Shown here: positions 49,373-58,902 of the stretch, one piece after another
Layout of the letters: the number at the start of each line of letters is the position of its first letter
Position numbering within the stretch: the stretch's first letter is position 1
Assembly (NCBI RefSeq): GCF_000227135.1
Contig: NC_018247.1
Location: forward strand, 463,055 to 527,054
Direction of reading: 5' to 3'
From: Leishmania donovani
Lineage: Eukaryota > Euglenozoa > Kinetoplastea > Trypanosomatida > Trypanosomatidae
DNA length: 64,000 nt
Position numbers and translations under genes: made by a program
Notes under the pieces: generated by a model
What the model was told of the DNA's origin: nothing
What the model saw: only the letters and a program-made list of their open reading frames with translations
The model's database searches: none

Positions 49373-49471
49373 NNNNNNNNNNNNNNNNNNNNNNNNNNNN
49401 NNNNNNNNNNNNNNNNNNNNNNNNNNNNNNNNNNNNNNNNNNNNNNNNNNNNNNNNNNNNNNNNNNNNNNN
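49373..49471. other. Assembly gap (N run) inside a poly-T tract
   Basis: 99 Ns with about 29-30 T on each side. A run of about 13 G lies outside the T on both sides. True length unknown. Confidence 0.99.
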
Positions 49472-49502
<31 letters not shown>

Positions 49503-50034
49503 TTGGGGGGGGGGGGGATTCTTCCTTTTTTTTTTCGTTCTTTGCTCATCCCAAAATTACGTTAAACAGGGAATACACACACATGCATACATACACATAC
49601 ACACACATAGAGAGAGGGAGGGGGACATAGACATACAGATACAAACAGCCAAGACGGACAGATGGAGGGGGGGATGGACACACACGTATGTACGGTATAC
49701 ATGTACATCGAGGCGTAAGGGGCACACCACGGAAGGCAGCCCACCTCCACCCCATTACCCTTTTTTTTGCTCGCCTCACATTCATGCACGCAAGCTAGTG
49801 TGTATATGTGTGTGTGTGTGCGTGTGTCACTCCCTCCGCGCTTTCTGCCTGCACCCTCTCCCTCCCTCCCGTCCCACACACCCCGACCCCCACCCCCAAC
49901 AAAAGTTCGACTCCCTCTTTGCCGCCCATTGCTCTGCGTGTATGTACTTTATGCGTCCCTTTTTCTGCTGCGCCCAACTCCCTCCCTCTCTCCCTCCACG
50001 GACCATTCTATAGCGGCTCTTCTTTTCTCGCTCG

Positions 50035-50066
<32 letters not shown>

Positions 50067-50167
50067 NNNNNNNNNNNNNNNNNNNNNNNNNNNNNNNNNN
50101 NNNNNNNNNNNNNNNNNNNNNNNNNNNNNNNNNNNNNNNNNNNNNNNNNNNNNNNNNNNNNNNNNCG

Positions 50168-50216
<49 letters not shown>
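50035..50216. repeat. (TG)n microsatellite containing a 99-N gap
   Basis: TG repeats occupy about 50035-50066 and 50170-50216 around Ns at 50067-50165. The sequence CGTCGTGTGTG occurs at both contig ends, suggesting that the two contigs overlap and the gap is artificial. Confidence 0.9.
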
Positions 50217-50219
<3 letters not shown>

Positions 50220-50818
50220 CTCTATGCGTTTTTTTTTTTGCTCTTGTGCTGTCCCCCCCCCCACTCCCTTCGTATCTTCGCGGTTGTTGTTGATTGGTCG
50301 GTCTGCGTCTTTTCCTTTTGTGTTGCGTGTCTGCGTGTGTCTGTCACCTGCCTTGCTCACTGTCCCTTGTCCTCTCCAACAACGAGAGAACACCACTCCC
50401 TTGCTTAGCAAATAAACAAGCGAAGCTTCAAAAAGAAGGACTACGAGAAGGGCCGAGCGTGGGGACGCTGACGCAGCTGCACACAGCAGCGCAAATATTG
50501 CTGGCGGCTCATGGGATGAGCTGATGTGTTCATGCCATGGCGAAGAGGTGATGCATTCACTGGACAAGATGCCACCCTGCGCGGATGAGGCAGTCGAGCT
50601 GCCGACTCCACACGCAACCCCCATCTCCTCCCATATCCCAGTTTGCTGCAGCTGAAGTACTTCGCTCCCTGGCCGAGGTCAGCTTGCGTGCCCTGTATCA
50701 CCGCACCGCTAGCTCATGTGCTTGTGGGGTGCAGACATTCACACAAGCACACAAAACACATAATGTGGCTGCGCTGCTGAAGAATTCAATGCCGCCACTG
50801 ATTTCGAGATGCACCTGA

Positions 50819-50884
50819 TTCCCCATCTCTCTTCCCCTGCCTCTTTGCCTCTTCGGCGCTCACACACACACACGCATGCGAAAG
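50819..50884 (+). promoter_or_regulatory. Trans-splice acceptor of the DNAJC2-like gene
   Basis: C/T tract at 50819-50858, an AC run, then the first AG at 50883-50884. The leader is about 115 nt, and 51000 is its first ATG. This argues against the GTG-led extension at 50946. Confidence 0.6.
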
Positions 50885-50999
50885 CAGTTCTGCGTGCGTC
50901 TGTGCCAGTGCACCTGCGTTAAAATCACCATCAACGGGGATATCCGTGCACAAATTTCTCTACAGTCCACCACCGCCATTGCAACAACAACTTCACACC

Positions 51000-52961
51000 A
51001 TGCAAGTGTTGTCGATTGAACTGCCTGCCTTGAAGGCGGGCGAGAAGGCGCTTGAGTGGCCTCAGACGCAGCCAGGCGTCACCGACGATGCCGTCGCGGC
51101 CGATGCACCGCCGCAACTGAACCGCTGGATCGAGGCGTACCGCATCATTCCGCTAGGAGAGGCGTTCTGTCGCAGTGTCGCCCTCACAACGCAGCTGCGG
51201 CACGAGGATGCACGTATGCAGCAAGCACATGCCGACCCCAATGTGGCGCAGCAGTGGGCCGCGGAGGAGGTCGATGGCATTGCCGCTGGCGCAGACGGCG
51301 AGGGTGCAAACGATGCAGACGACGACGGCGTCGGCGACGGTGCCCGTTACCAGTCCTCCTCCCGCAAGAAGAAATTCGTGAAGCTGGCGGACAGCGACAT
51401 GCTGATTGACTGGTACGAGGTGCTGAAGCTGGAGCAGGAGGAAGGGGCGACAGACGACCAAATCAAAGCGGCCTACCGACGCCGCTGCCTCGAGACGCAC
51501 CCCGACAAGCAGCAGAACCACTCCGATGAACTCTTCAAGAAGGTGCAACGTGCCTTCGACATCCTTGGCGACCCAGACACGCGCCAGGCCTACGACTCCT
51601 CGCGCCCGTTCAACGACGCCATCCCTGGCGAGCAGGTGGAGGAGGCCGACTTCTTCAGCACCTTCGGCCCCGTCTTCGAACGCAACAAGAAGTGGAGCAG
51701 CGTCCCCGGCATGCCATCCCTCGGCACGGATAAGACGCCGTACGCCGAGGTACTCCGCTTCTACGACCGCTGGACGGGTTTTCAGAGCTGGCGCGACTTC
51801 TCACACCTGGCGGATCTGGTGGAAATCGACGACACCATGTGCCGCGAGGAGAAGCGCTACTATCAGCGCGAGAACGCGCGCCAGCTGAGCCACCACCGCA
51901 GGGAGGAGCAGAAGCGCATCCGACTTCTGGTCGAGCGGGCGCGCAAGAACGACCCGCGCCTGCGCCGCCGCCGAGAAGAGGAGGAAGAGAAGCGCCTCAA
52001 AGTGTTGAGGGAACGGGAAACATTCCGGCTGCAGCTCGCCGCCGAGGAGGAGCGTCGCCGCGCTGAAGAGGCCCGAAAGCAGAAGGAGAGGGAAGAGGCC
52101 AAGGTGGGCGCGCAGCAGCAAGAGAAGCAGGCGATGCGCGAGGTGCAGATGGCGGTTCTGCGCTTCTTTGAACAGCATGGGCTCCTGGACGAAACCCCGA
52201 CAAACAAGCTCCTCGCAGACCGTGTGCGCCGTCCGAACGTGCAGTGGATCTTCTCCAAGACCACCAACGCGACCGAGGCGCAGAAGCTGCGCGATGTCCT
52301 ACTGGCCTGCCCCACGGATCGCCGGCCACGCACGAACGACCCGCAGAGCAAAGATGTGGAAGGCGCCGAGGAGGTGGAGGCCGTCATGCGCTTCAACGCG
52401 CTCATTCAAAAGATGGAACAACGCTGCGGCGTGAACCGCTACGGCGAGGCCGTGAAGAAGGTGCAGGACGGCGATGCGGCCACGGCTGCAGCGAAGAAGA
52501 ACGAAGTCGCGGCGGCAGCAGCAAAGGCCCCTGTCGACGCAGGACAGGAATGGACGGACGAGGACCTAAGCCGGTTGCAGAAGGCGACGGCCAAGTACCC
52601 GCCTGGTTCCGTCGATCGCTGGATCAAGATCTGCGACGTGCTCCGTCACCGCTTTACGGAGGAGCAGGCCATGGCCAAGGTGAGCGAGCTAACTGCTGCG
52701 CTGCACAATGCAGGGTCTGGCAACCCCACTGCTACCGCCGCCGCCTCCCCCTCGCACGCCTCGGCCACCAGCACAGCTGCCTCGTCCGTGGAGAACTGGT
52801 CTCTGAAGCAGCAGAAGCAGCTGGAGCAGGGTCTGCGTGACTTGAAGGATTATAAGGAGAAGGACAAGTTCCAGAAAATCGCGAAGATGGTAGAGGACAA
52901 GACAGCCAAAGAGTGTTTTGAGCGCTTCAAGTTCCTCTGCTCTGTGAACAAGAAGAAATAA
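51000..52961 (+). CDS. DNAJC2: DNAJC2/MPP11/zuotin-type Hsp40 with two SANT domains
   Basis: 653 residues, close to human DNAJC2 (621). Zuotin proteins pair with an atypical Hsp70 on ribosomes and stimulate Ssb-type Hsp70 on nascent chains; versions with SANT domains also have nuclear roles. Seen: J domain at about 137-200 (DWYEVLKLEQEEGATDDQIK) with the essential HPD at 167-169; the zuotin homology region after it (FFSTFGPVFERNKKWSSV, FYDRWTGFQSWRDFSHL); a long Arg/Glu/Lys-rich helical segment (about 297-380) of the ribosome-binding type. Two Myb/SANT domains follow, at about 517-549 (EWTDEDLSRLQKATAKYPPG) and 598-650 (WSLKQQKQLEQGLRDL to FERFKFLC). Budding-yeast Zuo1 lacks the SANT pair, so this is the animal/plant-like architecture. 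Start is the first ATG after the acceptor. Confidence 0.92.
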   Translation: MQVLSIELPALKAGEKALEWPQTQPGVTDDAVAADAPPQLNRWIEAYRIIPLGEAFCRSVALTTQLRHEDARMQQAHADPNVAQQWAAEEVDGIAAGADGEGANDADDDGVGDGARYQSSSRKKKFVKLADSDMLIDWYEVLKLEQEEGATDDQIKAAYRRRCLETHPDKQQNHSDELFKKVQRAFDILGDPDTRQAYDSSRPFNDAIPGEQVEEADFFSTFGPVFERNKKWSSVPGMPSLGTDKTPYAEVLRFYDRWTGFQSWRDFSHLADLVEIDDTMCREEKRYYQRENARQLSHHRREEQKRIRLLVERARKNDPRLRRRREEEEEKRLKVLRERETFRLQLAAEEERRRAEEARKQKEREEAKVGAQQQEKQAMREVQMAVLRFFEQHGLLDETPTNKLLADRVRRPNVQWIFSKTTNATEAQKLRDVLLACPTDRRPRTNDPQSKDVEGAEEVEAVMRFNALIQKMEQRCGVNRYGEAVKKVQDGDAATAAAKKNEVAAAAAKAPVDAGQEWTDEDLSRLQKATAKYPPGSVDRWIKICDVLRHRFTEEQAMAKVSELTAALHNAGSGNPTATAAASPSHASATSTAASSVENWSLKQQKQLEQGLRDLKDYKEKDKFQKIAKMVEDKTAKECFERFKFLCSVNKKK

Positions 52962-53827
52962 TGCGCCGCATGTCTAGCGCCTGCGTGCGTGCAAGGGCTG
53001 TGGCGCACCGTTGAGAAGCGTCACGTGCAACGCCGCCTGAGATAAGAGCATGGTAAAACTGTGGTGATTCAAGCACATGTACGTGCACTCGGCACGCCGG
53101 TGTGCCTGAATCTCTTTTTTTTACTTGTGCGCGTGTGCCCGTGCGTGCAGCCGCTTTTTTTTTTCGTTTCCCCGTATCTGGTGTTGCGTCTAATGGCACA
53201 AGCAAGCAACGTCTGTGTGGCGGAGCAACGGTCTCTGCCTGTCTTTCTGCTGTTGTGTGCAAGGGGGTGGGCGGGAAAGACAGTGCTTGCGTATTCTCTT
53301 TGCGGCCATGAGCTGCGAGCCACCTCCGCCCCTTTCAGGCCTTGTCTTTTCGCTTTTCCTGTGATACAAGAGAGTGATCGGTGCCACGTGTGTCAGCAGC
53401 TTTGTGGCCGACAACGTCTTCGCTTGCTTTCGCTCCTCTTCTCTGAGTTGCGAGGGGGAGGGGTTGAGAGCCACGTGTGCGTGATCATGTTGGCAACTCG
53501 TCACACCGCGGCAACGCTCCCGTGTACGCGTTTTATTCAAACTTGTGTGTGTGTGTGTGTGTTGCATGTGCTGCGCTATAATTGCTATATTTTCTTTACA
53601 TCTCTGTCGCCCTTCCACTTTACACACACACACACACACCTCCCTCCCTCCCCCTGTCCCCTTGAGCCCACCCTGCTCAACCGCCTCTATATGCGGTATG
53701 CTCTGTACGTCCATGTGTCATCCTGTCTAGTCACAGTCCAAGAAACAGGATAGGTGCACACGACCTATACGCACACGCACACGCACAAGCACGTGCACAA
53801 GGCGTCGCCCTCACCAGCACAGTGAAC
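52962..53827. other. Intergenic spacer
   Basis: 3' UTR and spacer with a TG run at about 53543-53561 followed by an AC run at about 53623-53640. No gene is seen. Confidence 0.7.
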
Positions 53828-53851
53828 CTTCTTGTTTTCCACTGCCGTCAG
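53828..53851 (+). promoter_or_regulatory. Trans-splice acceptor of YIF1
   Basis: Pyrimidine tract at 53828-53848 ending in AG at 53850-53851. The 76-nt leader has no ATG before 53928. A second T-rich tract at about 53870-53901 has no AG before the ATG. Confidence 0.55.
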
Positions 53852-53927
53852 ACGTGTGCGCGCACGCTCTGGTCGCCTTGTCTTTTCTCGCTCCATTTTT
53901 TGCGGATCATTGCGGGAAACTGGAATC

Positions 53928-54887
53928 ATGCAGACTCCGCATACTCCGACGATCAACTTCGGCCCCACGGGCGGCAGCGGCAGCCCAGGTGGCGGCACCG
54001 CCTTTTTTGGCCGAAGCGACCCGAACGCAATGATGTTGCAGATGGGCCTTAGTTACGGGCAGAACATTCTCCAAAAACACGTCCAGCAGGGCGAGGCTGG
54101 ACTAGCCTACTATATGCCTGTCATCCGTGCTATTCGCAACTACTTTGCTGTGGACAACACGTACGTGAAGCGAAAGCTGATCATCCTCACAATGCCCTTT
54201 TTCACCAAGTATGTCCGCAAGTCGCCGGCCGGCGGGGAGAGCGATTTCGGCAGCAGCGGCGGTGTCGGGGAGGCGACTGGAGACCAAGTCTTTGGCGGCC
54301 CGGCCGGCTCCCCAGCCTCAATGTTCCCAGCTGTCTCGCCCTCTACGCTCGCGGGTCACGACGGCGGCGGCAACACCTTTGCCGGTCCCTCGCTACCGCT
54401 GAACGACGTCTTCGCGTCAGACCTGTACATCCCTCTGATGAGTGTGATCACCTACGTCGTACTCGCCGCTTACATCCTTGGCGCCAACTCGCCAACGAGC
54501 TCCGTCACGGCCGCGTCGCTGATCTCCACCGCGTGGGTGATCGGCATTTGGTTTTTCCTCGAGGTTGTTGTGCTAAAGGGTGTCGCGTATGCACTCCTTG
54601 TCGTGCCGAACCCGCCGCTGCTGGAGCTGCTCGCACTGTGCGGATACAAGTACGTTCTTCTCTGCCTGGGTGTTCTCGCGTCGCAGTGTCTGCCGCCGAG
54701 TCGCCTCTACAGCGGCCTTTTCATGCTGTATGCGGTACTGGCACATAGCTTCTTTACGGTGCGCGTTTTAGGGCTGCAGTACATGCGTAACGACGGTCGC
54801 GTGCTGCCACGGTCTCGCGTATTCACCTACATGGCCGCCCTGGCGCAGGTGCCGGGCTGTGTCTGGTTGTTTGTGCGGCTGCTCTAA
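53928..54887 (+). CDS. YIF1: YIF1-family ER/Golgi membrane protein
   Basis: 319 residues, near the usual 290-320. YIF1 partners YIP1 and Rab GTPases in ER-to-Golgi vesicle traffic. Seen: a cytosolic Gly/Pro/Thr-rich N-terminus; the family block MGLSYGQNILQKHVQQGEAG followed by YYFAV-like NYFAVDNTYVKRKLIILTMPF (read about residues 68-85 for the tail of this block), the YIF1 signature; a Gly/Ser-rich linker (about 100-155). Five hydrophobic segments follow at about 165-186, 198-226, 229-257, 260-284 and 296-319, ending almost at the C-terminus, as in the family. The ORF can be extended upstream only through a TTG; ATG 53928 (MQTPHTPTINFGP) is the natural start. Confidence 0.9.
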   Translation: MQTPHTPTINFGPTGGSGSPGGGTAFFGRSDPNAMMLQMGLSYGQNILQKHVQQGEAGLAYYMPVIRAIRNYFAVDNTYVKRKLIILTMPFFTKYVRKSPAGGESDFGSSGGVGEATGDQVFGGPAGSPASMFPAVSPSTLAGHDGGGNTFAGPSLPLNDVFASDLYIPLMSVITYVVLAAYILGANSPTSSVTAASLISTAWVIGIWFFLEVVVLKGVAYALLVVPNPPLLELLALCGYKYVLLCLGVLASQCLPPSRLYSGLFMLYAVLAHSFFTVRVLGLQYMRNDGRVLPRSRVFTYMAALAQVPGCVWLFVRLL

Positions 54888-55677
54888 GCAGCGAAGGCGG
54901 CGTTGCTTTGATGCTCCTGTGCGCATTAAGGGGGAGAGGCGGTGCATGATGGATCGAGCGAGTGTAGGGGTTTTTCTTCTGCCTGGTGAAAGTGCCTACG
55001 TGCCCTGCTCGCCACCGATACAACACCCTGTGCCCCCCCCTCCCCTGGGCTGTTTTTTGTGCTTCTCCTTTTGCCGATGATTCATGACCTGACGTGCGTG
55101 CTAGTGAGGTGTGCTTGCCACTCGCTCGCCTACACTTCAAGCTCGGTATGTCTCTTTTTTGTTTTTTTTTGCTGTGCGCGCTCCCCAGAGAGGGGGCGGT
55201 ATCTGTACACGCAGCTATTCACTAAAAAACGCAACGTCTATCCGACCTCTTCCCACCCCTAGTGCTTCACGCTCAACGCTGGCACAGACGTCGCCGCCGC
55301 AAGGCTCCGGGGAGGAAGGGAGGGAGTAGAAGAGAGAGAGGATTGACGTGGGCGTTCGAATTCTCTGTCCTCCCAGCGCTTATGCAGTCCTCACGGCGGC
55401 GTCAGCTGTGAGCCGTCTTTCCCCCTCCGAGACCCCCGCGTGTACCTTGGGAAGGCATCGCGCTCACGCATCTGGACCCTCCCCCCTCTCTCTCTAGCCA
55501 TGACCGCGACCAACCTTCTTATCATCCTCGTTTCTCACACCTCACTTTCGAAACACACATGCAAACACACGCACCGGCGCTCGAACTAGCGTGCGCTCGT
55601 GTCCCGCTCAGCCCAGCATTGCCTCGCGCACTCGCATCTGTGCACGACTCCCGTGTCTCGGAGCCCGTGTGTGTTTC
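54888..55677. other. Intergenic spacer
   Basis: 3' UTR and spacer with T-rich and C-rich tracts. No gene is seen. Confidence 0.7.
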
Positions 55678-55700
55678 TGCCCTGTCTCTCCCCTTTTCAG
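55678..55700 (+). promoter_or_regulatory. Trans-splice acceptor of PRP38
   Basis: CTGTCTCTCCCCTTTTCAG, with AG at 55699-55700, is a textbook polypyrimidine-AG acceptor. The leader is 25 nt to ATG 55726. Confidence 0.8.
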
Positions 55701-55725
55701 TTCCTCTCTATAAACCCTTCACTTC

Positions 55726-56535
55726 ATGTCGTGGAACCTCAAAGGACGGGCGGCGATTGCGTCCCTCGACCCGCCCACCCGCTATCGCGTGCTGCACTCG
55801 CACACCATGACACGCTGCGCCAGCAAGCCGCTGCTGTGGGTGCTGGAGGAACTGATCACCCTCCGCTACCTCGGCGGCCTATCCGGCCCTCTTCACACAG
55901 CGAACTACTTCATCTGCCTTGTCGTCCGCCTCCTGCAAATCTGCCCCTCGGTGGCCATCGTGCGCGTCATGCTGGAGCAGGATGTGCACAAGTATCTGCG
56001 CGCCGCGGCGCTTCTGATCATCCGTCTTATCGGGAACGTGGAGCTGCAGCGAGAGGCGATGCGTGTGGGGTGGTCAGACTACCGAAAGCTGTGCCTCTAC
56101 GGATCTGACCCCGCACAGGAGTTGGCAGAGTCGACGTCAAACACCGCTGCCGGAGCGGAGGGGGTGACGGCTGGCACGTCGAGGACGCTCGCCTCCTCTA
56201 TGCTGCCGCTGGACCATTACAAGCGGTCACGCGCGGAGATGGAGATGTACAGCGGTAATAGAAATCTTGCTAGTGGCGCACAAAGCGGTGAGTCTGACCG
56301 AGCCAGCGCACAGGTGCCAGAGCCACCACAGTACTGGCTGATCCGCGTGGATGAGTTCACCGACTATCTCTTTGGTGTAGCCTCCGCCTCCACAGCGTCA
56401 CAGGGCAAGGAGCCGCATGAGCTCTCGAAGGCACCTGCCTCACCACCGCCCAGCCCATCTTCGGCAGGCGCATCCTCTCGCACGCTGCCGGGACACACGT
56501 TCATGGGACTTCATTTCCCTGCTGTAATTGTGTAA
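55726..56535 (+). CDS. PRP38: Pre-mRNA splicing factor PRP38
   Basis: 269 residues. Prp38 is a tri-snRNP/B-complex protein needed for spliceosome activation. In trypanosomatids the spliceosome mainly performs trans-splicing of the spliced leader. Seen: the N-terminal PRP38 domain (about 20-130) with a conserved-looking core, LEELITLRYLGGLSGPLHTA, then FICLVVRLLQICPS, VRVMLEQDVHKYLRAAALLI and the block IRLIG. The second half diverges: a Ser/Ala-rich linker, DHYKRSRAEMEMY, an isolated block WLIRVDEFTDYLFGVA (residues about 204-219), then a Pro/Ser tail ending FPAVIV. There is no Arg/Ser-rich tail like that of animal PRP38A/B. Tight spacing to both neighbours. Confidence 0.9.
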   Translation: MSWNLKGRAAIASLDPPTRYRVLHSHTMTRCASKPLLWVLEELITLRYLGGLSGPLHTANYFICLVVRLLQICPSVAIVRVMLEQDVHKYLRAAALLIIRLIGNVELQREAMRVGWSDYRKLCLYGSDPAQELAESTSNTAAGAEGVTAGTSRTLASSMLPLDHYKRSRAEMEMYSGNRNLASGAQSGESDRASAQVPEPPQYWLIRVDEFTDYLFGVASASTASQGKEPHELSKAPASPPPSPSSAGASSRTLPGHTFMGLHFPAVIV

Positions 56536-57023
56536 TGCGTGGCAGACGCGCCTCATGAACACCGGTGTCCGCACACGCCGGGAAGCAGGTGACGGCGAAC
56601 ATGAAAAAAAAAGGGAAAGCCAACTCGTGAGCATGATGTGGGCTCGGTGGCAGATCGCATCCGTTTAGGATTCCATCGTGTCTGCCTCCCACCCCTCACC
56701 CTGTTTCGCGTACGGAATAGTGTGTCGGCTCCGATGAACATCGTCCAACGCTGAGTAGTAAATGCTCGAAGGGACAAGGATTTGCGTTCTCCATACACAC
56801 ATATACGCGTATGTCTTTCTCTCTTGTCTTCACGCACCCTCCCTCTCTCCCACCCTCCCGTCCTAACCTCTAGCAAGCACTCCTCTGCGTGTTTCTTTCC
56901 CCCTGTGCGGGTGAGTGTGTCTCCTTTAGTGTCGATTGCGATCTCCTGGCTCGGTTCTTCACCCCACCTACCCGCTCTCCCCCTGGAGCTCGCATGCATC
57001 CTTGCCCTGTCGCTGCAGCGCAG
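56536..57023. other. Intergenic spacer
   Basis: 3' UTR and spacer, with pyrimidine tracts in its right half. The apparent in-frame extension of the next ORF through this region starts at TTG and is polypyrimidine-derived. No gene is seen. Confidence 0.65.
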
Positions 57024-57083
57024 CTTCTTTTTCCTTCACCGCTCCTCGTCCATCTCGCCCCCTTTGTCTTTCTGTCGTATAAG
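57024..57083 (+). promoter_or_regulatory. Trans-splice acceptor of the five-helix membrane protein gene
   Basis: Long AG-free C/T tract at 57024-57078, then AG at 57082-57083. The 67-nt leader has no ATG before 57151, which sets the start. Confidence 0.75.
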
Positions 57084-57150
57084 CAAGGCGAAGAGAGAGT
57101 CGCTGTTTTGTAGTAGGTGTCCACTAGCGTTTGTGTCCGTGTGTATCATA

Positions 57151-58050
57151 ATGCAGCCCCTCGACATTGAGCAGCAGCTCCGTCTTCGAGATGCGATGAA
57201 GACACAGCATCAGGCAGCGGAAGCAGCTTCATCGCTCTCGTACATGCACGAGGAGTACTACGCGGCAGCTGGCGATGCCATCACCTTCTTTGGCGGCATC
57301 TGCGCCGTCACGGGGGCATTGTTTCTCGCGTCAGCGCTGCTGACCAAGACGAGGCTAGCGAATACGGTGCGCCTAAGCTTTCAGCACAGCGGTGTGAGTC
57401 TCATTCCGAAGTGTGCAAGCCCCCCACTCTTCTCCGTCTGCATGGCGGCGTGGATGGGACTCTTGGGGGTACAGTCTGTGTGCGATGTGCTGCGGGAGGT
57501 CGCGCAGCAGCACTACCGCGCCGTCAAGGAGAAAAATGTATCGGCGCTGGCGGATCTTTCCCTCCTTCACCGCATCCATGTGGGTATAGTGAACCCTCGT
57601 CCTCTCTGGGGTTTGTCCACGGAGATCACCACACAGTACCCACCACTCATGCAGTGGATCATGACACCGACGGCGCTGCTGTTCGCGGCGCAATACGCGG
57701 GTATGGTTTGCATCTGGTGCTACATGCTCTTCTGTGGTCAGCCACTCGATGCTGGCTTGATGGGTGCCCTTCTTACCTTCTTTCCAACCTTCTACGATGC
57801 ACTGCTGCTGAACGGCAACGAGCCAGATCGCTGGCCGGTGTGGGTCACTCTTGCGAACTTTATGATCAGCCTTATGTGCGTCTGGAGCTTCGGTGCGCCT
57901 CTGGTACGGCGCGAGTACCGCGAGGTGATGAGGGAGCTGCAGGGACACACGGCAAAGGCGCTTTTCAAGGACCGACCGGAGATGAGCAACATGCGAGCCC
58001 GCGGTGGTGCTCGAGGTGGCAGCTCATGTAAGAAATCGAAGCAAAACTAA
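57151..58050 (+). CDS. Multi-pass membrane protein, function unknown
   Basis: 299 residues; I do not recognise the family. Seen: a short amphipathic N-terminus (MQPLDIEQQLRLRDAMKTQH), then five hydrophobic segments at about 43-64 (FFGGICAVTGALFLASALL), 91-112, 170-195, 201-220 and 229-250. The 113-165 loop is polar. The C-terminal 50 residues are basic and Gly/Arg-rich (MRARGGARGGSSCKKSKQN). The last five residues, KSKQN, fit the KxKxx dilysine pattern that returns membrane proteins to the ER if the tail is cytosolic. It lies in the same run as YIF1, but gene order in these units rarely predicts function. The ORF upstream of 57151 is open to a TTG, but no in-frame ATG occurs before this one. 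Confidence 0.75.
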   Translation: MQPLDIEQQLRLRDAMKTQHQAAEAASSLSYMHEEYYAAAGDAITFFGGICAVTGALFLASALLTKTRLANTVRLSFQHSGVSLIPKCASPPLFSVCMAAWMGLLGVQSVCDVLREVAQQHYRAVKEKNVSALADLSLLHRIHVGIVNPRPLWGLSTEITTQYPPLMQWIMTPTALLFAAQYAGMVCIWCYMLFCGQPLDAGLMGALLTFFPTFYDALLLNGNEPDRWPVWVTLANFMISLMCVWSFGAPLVRREYREVMRELQGHTAKALFKDRPEMSNMRARGGARGGSSCKKSKQN

Positions 58051-58604
58051 CCCGTTCACGGACAGCGCACGACCCTGTCCCTCGCCTCCCCTGTTCTGTG
58101 CACCGCACACACACACACACACACACACACCTTCCTCGAGTTTTGCGCGCGGTTTGTCATGGAAAAAAGCTACCCACGGTTGCCGCTCCTTTGCGGGGCA
58201 ACCCTCCTCTCTCTTGGTGTGTGGCACTGAGTTTTTTTTTGCATTTTGTGCGTCCAGTCGCTTATCAAGCGTGCGTGTGCCTCTTCCCACCCACTCTCTG
58301 ACCTCCTCCTCAATTCGAACCGCACAGGTACGGTGGCTTTATCGCGACAGCACAACAGGAACCCAGTCAGTCACCGGCTCACCCGCAGCACTGTGCTGAC
58401 GGCGTCGGATGCCTCGCGGCCTCTGCTCAGTCACGTCCTGTCCGCGTCCCACGACAGTCCTTTTCTCCCCTCATCTCCATTTGCCCCACACATCTGTGCC
58501 CGCGTTCTGAGCAGGGTATTCACACCACCCTCACACTCGCACTTTTTTTTCTCGAAATCCACCGAGTCATCATCCACTCGCACGCCAGGGTCTTTTCTCG
58601 CCCC
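58051..58604. other. Intergenic spacer
   Basis: 3' UTR and spacer with an AC run at 58106-58130 and T-rich tracts. No gene is seen. Confidence 0.7.
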
Positions 58605-58663
58605 TCTCCCTTTATTCCGTGGTGGTCCTCTCTCTCCTCCCTCCCTCCCTCCCTTCTTCTAAG
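58605..58663 (+). promoter_or_regulatory. Trans-splice acceptor of the esterase-like gene
   Basis: C/T tract at about 58605-58660 (CCTCCCTCCCTCCCTCCC) followed by AG at 58662-58663. The leader is about 240 nt without any ATG. A second, weaker tract with AG at 58891-58892 would leave only 10 nt before the start at 58903. Confidence 0.6.
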
Positions 58664-58902
58664 AGCTCGTTCTCCGTTCTCGTGCGTGCACTACCGACAG
58701 TCTCTCGTGACGTGCCGAACAAACTAAGAAAACGGGAACGGACTCGGAAGTACACATAAAAGAACACTTTAATATCTAGACGGAAAGAAGCAGGAGCAGC
58801 ACTCGGCCATTCTATACGGATAGCTCACCCTCTCAAAGGGTACTCGGACATCCTCGTACGCCTGGCGATATCTCCTCCCCCTACCCCACTAGCTCGCGCT
58901 TC

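Larger units (their letters stand above)
48230..50818. other. Intergenic region with two assembly gaps
   Basis: Pyrimidine-rich spacer with TG tracts (about 48425-48455, 48865-48880, 49803-49825) and two N gaps, in poly-T and in (TG)n. A mixed-composition island at about 50430-50820 may be a degenerate repeat. No gene is supported. Confidence 0.65.
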
